Source of the DNA: an uncultured Rhodopirellula sp.
GTDB lineage: Bacteria > Planctomycetota > Planctomycetia > Pirellulales > Pirellulaceae
DNA length: 5,164 nt
NCBI GenBank assembly: GCA_913061385.1
Contig: CAJXTM010000371.1
Span: forward strand, 1-5,164
Reading direction: 5' to 3'
Shown here: positions 5,120 to 5,164 of the stretch, piece by piece
Numbering within the stretch: the first letter of the stretch is position 1
How the letters are laid out: each line of letters opens with the position of its first letter
The notes under the pieces: model-generated
Seen by the model: only the letters and a program-made list of their open reading frames with translations
What the model was told of the DNA's origin: nothing
Databases searched by the model: none
Program-made: the position numbers and the translations under genes

Positions 5120-5164
5120 CTGTCTCTTATACACATCTCCGAGCCCACGAGACCGAGGCTGATC
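5120..5164 (+). other. Nextera i7-side adapter (technical sequence)
   Basis: This is library adapter, not genome. It holds the reverse-complemented Tn5 mosaic end CTGTCTCTTATACACATCT (5120-5138), CCGAGCCCACGAGAC (5139-5153), the 8-base index CGAGGCTG (5154-5161, the index I know as N710), and ATC from the P7 arm. The genomic insert ends at 5119. Confidence 0.99.

Noticed and set aside
28..5138. Inverted 19-bp Tn5 mosaic ends flanking the whole insert, resembling a transposon
   Set aside because: They are continuous with Nextera primer and index sequence on their outer sides, there is no transposase gene inside, and both ends match library construction exactly.

Overview
The window is a single assembled DNA insert of 5,073 bases (47-5119) bounded on both sides by Illumina Nextera library sequence. 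The 19-base Tn5 mosaic ends at 28-46 and 5120-5138, with index bases beyond them, are technical and not genomic. Nothing outside 47-5119 should be read as biology.

The encoded proteins suggest a planctomycete, probably Pirellulales-like. This is inferred from overall protein style: a MoxR-type operon with a DUF58 protein and a large BatA-like three-TM von Willebrand A (vWA) protein, a stand-alone tandem-ACT protein, and mostly weak Shine-Dalgarno sites. No taxonomic marker is present, so the assignment is tentative.

Layout from left to right. 47-724 holds no convincing gene; it has several medium-length open frames without family character and one perfect DnaA-box-like 9-mer. 725-784 is a three-copy 20-bp tandem repeat whose last unit contains the stop codon of the next gene. 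782-1189 (minus) is a YbgC/FadM-type hotdog acyl-CoA thioesterase. 1190-1544 is a divergent intergenic region with candidate promoters and a 13-bp palindrome. 1545-2048 (plus) is a tandem ACT-domain protein. After an 18-bp convergent gap, 2067-4193 (minus) is the BatA-like membrane protein with a complete MIDAS site. It overlaps by 4 bp the DUF58 gene at 4190-5080 (minus). A very short open tail at 5082-5119 could be the end of the next upstream gene, where a MoxR ATPase would be expected.

The DUF58 and BatA-like genes are translationally coupled and very likely work together, with a MoxR AAA+ ATPase lying outside the window, in an envelope-associated chaperone or stress-type complex. The thioesterase and ACT gene diverge from a common region, but their functions have no obvious link. 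No new defence, mobile or CRISPR system is visible. The points most worth following are the stop-codon-overlapping tandem repeat, the acidic/proline insertion in the BatA-like protein, and the unassigned left-hand region.
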